A stretch of 24,124 bases of DNA from a virus, in IMG/VR virus record IMGVR_UViG_3300045902_000169, positions 1-24,124 of that record. One strand, written 5' to 3'. Positions 20,820-24,124 of this stretch are shown here, piece after piece. Position 1 is the first letter of the stretch; each line of letters opens with the position of its first letter. The translations under genes were made by a program, and so were the position numbers. The notes beneath the pieces were generated by a model, which did no database searches, had not been told where the DNA came from, and worked only from the letters and a program-made list of their open reading frames with translations.

Positions 20820-21771
20820 TGGTCTGGTCCCCCTGGTCCTCGCCGCCGAAAATCGCCCTTGCCCGCGCCTTGCGTTCGGCGATCGTCCCCGATCCGGTCG
20901 GCGTCGGCGCGGCGCGGGGTCGTGCCGCCGGTCGCGGTCTGCCGTAGTCGTCCGCGATCCGCGACAGGTAGGCGATACTCGACGGATTCGCGCCCTTGAG
21001 CACGGCTTGCTCGATCGCCCAGAGCCACGCCTCGGTCGAGTGGTCGCGCTGCCGGGCGTAGAACTGGTTGCAAAGCCGCTGGTCATGCCAGGCGCGCCAG
21101 AGCCGGTCCCAGACCCGCCGCGCCCCCGGCTCGTCGATCGCGTGCGGTCCCGTCCCGATCTCCAAGGGGTAGTCCTCGTCGGGGTACGGCGGCGTCGCGT
21201 CGTCGCGCGCGGCGCTGCGCTGACTCTCTTCTTGAGTCTCAAAAGTCTTAAAATCTAATACGCGCGCCCGTTCCTCTTTATGCGGTGTCACGCTGGAGTG
21301 TGACACGTTGTCACGCTGGGGCGTGACAGACGATTGTTTATCTGTTTCGTCTTTCCGGGACCGCGCCCGAGCGGCGTAAATGAGCATCTGGGGACTCAAC
21401 AGAGGGAATCCGGTCTTGGGGTCGATCCAGTCGTGGGCGTTCTTATTGATCCAGTAGCCGTTGCCGTCCTCGATGAGAAATCCGGTCGCCTTGAGGTAGT
21501 CGCGGGCCTCGTAAAGCCGCTGTCGCGGGTATCCCCACTCGTTCGCCAGCGCGTTGAAGTTGACCTCGCACGGCTCGGGGTCGGGCCATTCGGCCCCCCT
21601 TCGTTTCGTCTTCGCCACCCCCCACGAATGCTCGATCAGGTAGTAGATGATCGGAAGCTCGTACTTGCCCCACGGCACGCCGAAGATCGCGCGCCCCAGG
21701 TCCACGGCAAGAATCCCGTAGGATTGACCCGCGTTCAGCTTGCCCCACTCCGAGGGTCTCGGTTTCGCCAT
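20812..21771 (-). CDS. Phage replication initiator (O-like)
   Basis: This 319-residue protein has an N-terminal winged-helix domain (about residues 1-105, LNAGQSYGILAVDLGR..., YLIEHSWGV..., VNFNALANEWGYPRQRLYEARDYLKATGFLIED). This matches the pattern of phage O-type and related initiators. The middle (about 130-215) is a low-complexity linker whose DNA contains two 20-bp palindromic repeats. The C-terminal helical domain (about 215-285, ARRVWDRLWRAWHDQ...) may contact a helicase loader. As in lambda, the origin appears to lie inside the gene. The ATG at 21771 is preceded by AAGGTCGAGG; upstream frame to 21807 adds no RBS. Confidence 0.75.
   Translation of the reverse strand: MAKPRPSEWGKLNAGQSYGILAVDLGRAIFGVPWGKYELPIIYYLIEHSWGVAKTKRRGAEWPDPEPCEVNFNALANEWGYPRQRLYEARDYLKATGFLIEDGNGYWINKNAHDWIDPKTGFPLLSPQMLIYAARARSRKDETDKQSSVTPQRDNVSHSSVTPHKEERARVLDFKTFETQEESQRSAARDDATPPYPDEDYPLEIGTGPHAIDEPGARRVWDRLWRAWHDQRLCNQFYARQRDHSTEAWLWAIEQAVLKGANPSSIAYLSRIADDYGRPRPAARPRAAPTPTGSGTIAERKARARAIFGGEDQGDQTNG
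21286..21328. repeat. ori: Two palindromic iterons, putative replication origin
   Basis: TGTCACGCTGGAGTGTGACA (21286-21305) and TGTCACGCTGGGGCGTGACA (21309-21328) are 18/20 identical and repeat every 23 bp. Each has self-complementary arms (TGTCAC/GTGACA). They lie in the linker part of the initiator gene, flanked on one side by an AT-rich stretch (21239-21260, AAAAGTCTTAAAATCTAATA) that stands out in this high-GC DNA. This is the arrangement of initiator-binding sites plus unwinding element. Confidence 0.65.
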
Positions 21772-21819
21772 TGAACCTCGACCTTGGACCACGCGAGCCA
21801 CCATCAAAGCCGTCCTAGC

Positions 21820-21848
21820 ATCATAACGCTAATTCCACTTGGTAGCAA
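21820..21848 (-). promoter_or_regulatory. Leftward early promoter of the replication operon
   Basis: On the minus strand TTGCTA (21843-21848) and TATGAT (21820-21825) with a 17-bp spacer form a promoter. Transcription should begin near 21813 and run into the initiator at 21771 and the early genes beyond. It overlaps the first CCACTT motif (21835-21840), so the nearby regulator could repress it. Confidence 0.6.
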
Positions 21849-21883
21849 TATCCACTTTGTATAATCCGGCCCACTTGCCACTT
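21835..21883. promoter_or_regulatory. Four CCACTT operator-like motifs between divergent promoters
   Basis: CCACTT occurs at 21835-21840, 21852-21857, 21871-21876 and 21878-21883; the last two are exactly 7 bp apart (CCACTTG twice). They cover the leftward -35/spacer and the rightward -10. Closely spaced short repeats of this type are typical operators of ribbon-helix-helix repressors such as the one encoded at 21959-22213. Confidence 0.55.
21839..21865 (+). promoter_or_regulatory. Rightward promoter of the RHH gene
   Basis: A perfect TATAAT (21860-21865) is found on the plus strand, with TTGGTA (21839-21844) upstream at a short 15-bp spacing. Transcription would start near 21872, inside the CCACTT repeats, and lead into the RHH gene, allowing autoregulation. 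The -35 and its spacing are sub-optimal. Confidence 0.5.
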
Positions 21884-21958
21884 GCCGCCCTCGCGGCTAG
21901 AATCTTTTTGCGGAGCCCATGCCACTGGAGTACACTGAGCCCACGAGTGGAGATGACC

Positions 21959-22213
21959 ATGCCGGAAGCGCCTCCGTTGGATCGACAGACGATGGCCAAG
22001 CGCGACGACATATCCGTGAAGGTTGACCGGGAAGCGGTCCGCATCGCCCGCCGTGCCGCCGCGCTCCAAGACAAAACGCTGGTCGAGTACATCTCTTCGG
22101 TCCTGATGGATGCCGCCACCCGTGACTACCAGGCGGAAATCCGCAAGGCGATCGGTAAGTCGGACAAGCCCCCAAGTAACCCCACCCCAGGCGGGGCGGC
22201 TGACGCCTTGTGA
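21959..22213 (+). CDS. Ribbon-helix-helix DNA-binding regulator
   Basis: This 84-residue protein has a ribbon-helix-helix at about residues 13-58: strand DDISVKVDREAV, helix 1 (RIARRAAALQ) and helix 2 (TLVEYISSVLMDAATRDY). A flexible Pro/Gly tail follows. Such proteins bind short repeated operators as dimers of ribbons. The ATG at 21959 has GGAG 6 nt upstream; the ATG at 21953 is directly against the RBS and less likely. It is the only plus-strand gene besides int, is divergent from the replication operon, and has repeat motifs in its own promoter. A repressor or plasmid-like copy regulator is likely. An antitoxin is possible, but no toxin gene is adjacent. Confidence 0.72.
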   Translation: MPEAPPLDRQTMAKRDDISVKVDREAVRIARRAAALQDKTLVEYISSVLMDAATRDYQAEIRKAIGKSDKPPSNPTPGGAADAL

Positions 22214-22253
22214 TGCGCCGACGGACGAACGATGCGAAAATTCGCCCCGCGCA

Positions 22254-22294
22254 ACCCGGCCCGGCAATGCGCGCCGACACCATCAGGGCCGGGT
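22254..22294. terminator. Inverted repeat between convergent genes
   Basis: ACCCGGCCC (22254-22262) and GGGCCGGGT (22286-22294) form a perfect 9-bp stem with a 23-nt loop in the 92-nt gap between the RHH gene (plus) and the SpoVG-like gene (minus). The position suits a two-way terminator, but there is no U-tract and the loop is long. Confidence 0.35.
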
Positions 22295-22305
22295 CGTGTG
22301 CCACG

Positions 22306-22707
22306 TCAGACCTCCACCGCCCGCAGCGCCGCGAAATACTCGCGCAACACGGCCTCGTTGACCTGAGACCGCATCGCGGGCGTGGTCGGGTGCGCCACGT
22401 CCGAATGCCAGACCGGCTTGCCTCCGCGTGTCCTCGGCGGATCGAGCCGGGCGAGCTTCGAGCCGCAGTAATTGCAGTATTGCGCACGCATGTAATTGTT
22501 CGTGCCACAGACCGGGCACGGGGCGACGTGCCGCCGGTCGGGCATAGCGACGATGTGCCCGGCGCGGGCCGACAGCACCTTGACGCCGTGGACCACGAAG
22601 GCGTCGTCGAACGTGATGCTGGCGTAGGCGGCGACGCGCGGGATGTTCTGGTCGTCGCGGTTCCGGTAGTCCTCGACCAGCGTGATCTGGACCTCGGTGA
22701 TCGTCAC
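22306..22707 (-). CDS. SpoVG-like protein with inserted zinc ribbon
   Basis: This 133-residue protein follows the SpoVG pattern: N-terminal VTITEVQITLVED, AAYASITFDDAFVVHGVKVL and HIVAMPDRR, then DVAHPTTPAMRSQVNEAVLREYF at the end. SpoVG proteins bind nucleic acids and regulate gene expression. Between AMPDRR and DVAHP, where SpoVG has only a short loop, stands an extra segment of about 40 residues with a zinc ribbon (Cys64, Cys67, Cys78, Cys81). The GTG start at 22707 overlaps the preceding stop (GTGA). The longer frame upstream is shadow. Probably a nucleic-acid-binding regulator. Confidence 0.8.
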   Translation of the reverse strand: MTITEVQITLVEDYRNRDDQNIPRVAAYASITFDDAFVVHGVKVLSARAGHIVAMPDRRHVAPCPVCGTNNYMRAQYCNYCGSKLARLDPPRTRGGKPVWHSDVAHPTTPAMRSQVNEAVLREYFAALRAVEV

Positions 22708-22976
22708 GGCGTCACCCCCGTTCCTCCGCAGCGCGGGCACGGGTCGCCCGCGAGGCGGATGTCGCGCGACACATAGCGTCCTCTTTCCTTGATGCACCCT
22801 TTCTTTTCCAGCGCGTTCAGGTGGCCAATCACGCTGTGATGGTTCCGCAGGCCGAACCACGCACCGATCTCTCGCACCGTGGGCGGACGGCGATGCTCGC
22901 CGATGTACGCCCGAATGAAATCCAGGATTTGCCGCTGCCGTGCGGTCAGCTTGGGCTGACACGTCGTCGTGCTCAT
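22704..22976 (-). CDS. LexA-type DNA-binding domain protein with zinc knuckle (90 aa)
   Basis: This 90-residue protein matches the N-terminal winged helix of LexA (LTARQRQILDFIRAYIGEHRRPPTVREIGAWFGLRNHHSVIGHLNALEKKGCI) but has no peptidase domain. It ends with CPRCGGTG (Cys80, Cys83). It cannot self-cleave, so it is probably a plain DNA-binding regulator, perhaps one that competes at SOS-like operators. The ATG at 22976 overlaps the annealing-protein stop (ATGA) and the gene is coupled to SpoVG-like. Confidence 0.75.
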   Translation of the reverse strand: MSTTTCQPKLTARQRQILDFIRAYIGEHRRPPTVREIGAWFGLRNHHSVIGHLNALEKKGCIKERGRYVSRDIRLAGDPCPRCGGTGVTP

Positions 22977-24022
22977 GCGTCGTCGTCTCCGGGTTCGCGT
23001 GTGGTGGTCTCGATGGATGCGTCGTCGTCGTCGATCGCGGTATCGTCGTAGGCCGCATCGCCCTCGATCTCGGCGCGCAACTCGGGATGCTTGCGGTAGA
23101 TCGCCTCCGTGGCTCGACGGGCAAGTTCCTCCTTGTAGCGCGTCATCTCCTGGCGCATCGCCTCGGCGTCGGCGTCGGAGCGGAAATAGACGATCGCGGT
23201 GTAGCGGCCCAGCACGCGATGCTTGCCCGCGACGGACGGATCGACGTGTTCCAGGCGTCCCGTTTCCTGGCACCACTTGAGCAGGTGCCCGTCAGCTTGG
23301 TAGATATTCATGAGTTCGCGGAACCCCTCGGGTCGCTCGCCGTCGCTCCAGTTGGTCCACCAGTCGGCCCACTCGCCGTTACTGGCATCGACGAACGCGC
23401 GGAGCCGCTTGAGGTAGCGTTCCGTGTCCTCGGGGCTGGCGTAGTGTCCCGACGCGAACCCGGAGCCGTTGTCGCTCTTGGGCTGACGCCTGGCGTCGGG
23501 CGCGTCGAGCATTTCCGGGCGCGTGGCGTCGGGGATCGTCTCGACCTCGGTTTCGTCGAGCATGCCCAGGCCGCACGCGGACAAAACCGTCCGCCGCTTC
23601 GCCTTTGTGACGCACTTCATGACGGCGTTGCAGAGCGCGTCGCCCTTAAACCCCGCGACGTTGAGCGCCCCGACATCCTCGACGAAGTGACCGTCAGGGA
23701 ACGTCACGCGGCACTGGACCTCGTAGATGCCGACCTCGGCAAGCAGCCGTCGGTCAATAATTTGCGTGGTCAATCGGCGATTGGCGATCAGTTGATCCGT
23801 CGCGGCCTTTGTGGCGTACAGGGTCAGCTTGCCCTGGAGATTGAGATATTGAAACGGCTGGGTGCGCGGGTCGAGTCCCGCCGCGTCGCAGCGTGCGCGA
23901 TACCAGGCCAGTCGTTCGCCCGGACTGAGCCGGGACAGGTCGCCTTGCACGACGACCTTTTCCAGTGTTGACAGGTCGATTCCGCCGCCGTCTCCGTTCG
24001 TTGTCGCAAGCTCGCTGTTCAT
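22973..24022 (-). CDS. Putative single-strand annealing recombinase (RecT/Sak-like)
   Basis: This 349-residue protein's first part (about residues 15-165) has LSTLEKVVVQGDLSRLSPGERLAWY, GLDPRTQPFQYLNLQGKLTLYATKAATDQL, and KGDALCNAVMKCVTKAKRRTVLSACGLGMLDETEVE. I recall this pattern from phage recombination proteins placed near RecT/Rad52-like (Sak) annealing proteins. The TKAKRR segment is typical. The C-terminal half is a Trp-rich helical region, then a basic helix, ending in an acidic tail (DDDDASIETTTREPGDDD), common in ssDNA-binding partners. ATG at 24022 overlaps the preceding stop (ATGA). The family assignment needs a profile search. Confidence 0.6.
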   Translation of the reverse strand: MNSELATTNGDGGGIDLSTLEKVVVQGDLSRLSPGERLAWYRARCDAAGLDPRTQPFQYLNLQGKLTLYATKAATDQLIANRRLTTQIIDRRLLAEVGIYEVQCRVTFPDGHFVEDVGALNVAGFKGDALCNAVMKCVTKAKRRTVLSACGLGMLDETEVETIPDATRPEMLDAPDARRQPKSDNGSGFASGHYASPEDTERYLKRLRAFVDASNGEWADWWTNWSDGERPEGFRELMNIYQADGHLLKWCQETGRLEHVDPSVAGKHRVLGRYTAIVYFRSDADAEAMRQEMTRYKEELARRATEAIYRKHPELRAEIEGDAAYDDTAIDDDDASIETTTREPGDDDA

Positions 24023-24124
24023 GCAAATTCTCCCATCTGTTGCGTTCGATAGGTGCGCTCCCATCCTTGCCGTTCGTCGGTCCCGTCGCGCCACCAGTCG
24101 AGCAGCGCGTCGTATTCGGCGGTC
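24019..24124 (-). CDS. 3' end of an unidentified gene (partial)
   Basis: The C-terminal 34 residues of a protein run off the right edge. They end ...LLDWWRDGTDERQGWERTYRTQQMGEFA and the stop overlaps the start of the annealing-protein gene (ATGA). A nuclease or other recombination partner would be expected here, but the fragment is too short to identify. Confidence 0.5.
   Translation of the reverse strand, partial: TAEYDALLDWWRDGTDERQGWERTYRTQQMGEFA

Noticed and set aside
21783-21790. A further CTTGGACC upstream of the replication initiator
   Set aside because: It is a single 8-bp match without an 11-bp partner, so chance is likely; not counted as an arm site.
21959-22213. Toxin-antitoxin pair with the RHH protein as antitoxin
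   Set aside because: No toxin-like gene overlaps or follows it; the next gene is convergent and SpoVG-like. A regulator of the divergent promoter fits better.
1-24124. CRISPR array, tRNA or rRNA genes, insertion sequence ends
   Set aside because: No regularly spaced repeat-spacer units, no tRNA-like TTCGA/CCA arms and no transposase were found on reading both strands.

Overview
The window is a high-GC, tightly packed stretch of a temperate tailed-phage genome (Caudoviricetes type). It holds about 40 genes. All lie on the minus strand except a tyrosine integrase and a small ribbon-helix-helix regulator. Neighbouring genes mostly overlap by 1-8 nt (ATGA, GTGA or TGATG junctions), as in long phage operons. 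No host gene, rRNA, tRNA, CRISPR array or insertion sequence was seen. The host cannot be fixed from the sequence. The GC content, the many small zinc-ribbon proteins and the style of the small regulator resemble what I remember of planctomycete-associated phages, but this is only an impression.

Late region (about 14260 down to 1, leftward). A near-consensus sigma70 promoter (14230-14259) precedes a helix-turn-helix gene, a zinc-ribbon gene and a phage sigma-70-family factor. A block of small membrane or secreted proteins follows, with a papain-fold peptidase (probably lysis or envelope functions). Then come a TerS-position protein, the large terminase, two small genes, the portal, two head-region proteins sharing an N-terminal module (one with a PD-(D/E)XK-like nuclease domain) with an acidic protein between them, a coiled-coil protein, a scaffold, the major capsid protein and a decoration-like protein. 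No tail genes are in the window.

Recombination module (about 14487-16078). The 300-bp gap between the late operon and the integrase carries a strong rightward promoter, a central palindrome and two clusters of 11-bp-spaced CTTGGACC repeats, which is the layout expected of an attP site. The integrase has all catalytic residues. An excisionase-like gene lies convergent to it and overlaps its 3' end antisense.

Early region (about 21850 down to 15788, leftward). A promoter at 21820-21848 drives a replication initiator with two 20-bp palindromic iterons inside its coding sequence (putative origin). It is followed by a zinc-finger protein, a small unknown, a MazG-like pyrophosphohydrolase, a RusA-like resolvase, an Ala-rich family protein, an ASCH protein and small unknowns, down to xis. 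The initiator promoter is back-to-back with the promoter of the ribbon-helix-helix gene (21959-22213), and four CCACTT motifs span the gap, suggesting a regulatory switch.

Right end (24124-22306, leftward). This holds the end of an unidentified gene, a putative single-strand-annealing protein, a LexA-type DNA-binding domain with a zinc knuckle, and a SpoVG homologue with a zinc ribbon inserted in it. Because phage genes lie on both sides of int/attP, the sequence probably represents an excised, circular or virion form and not an integrated prophage end.
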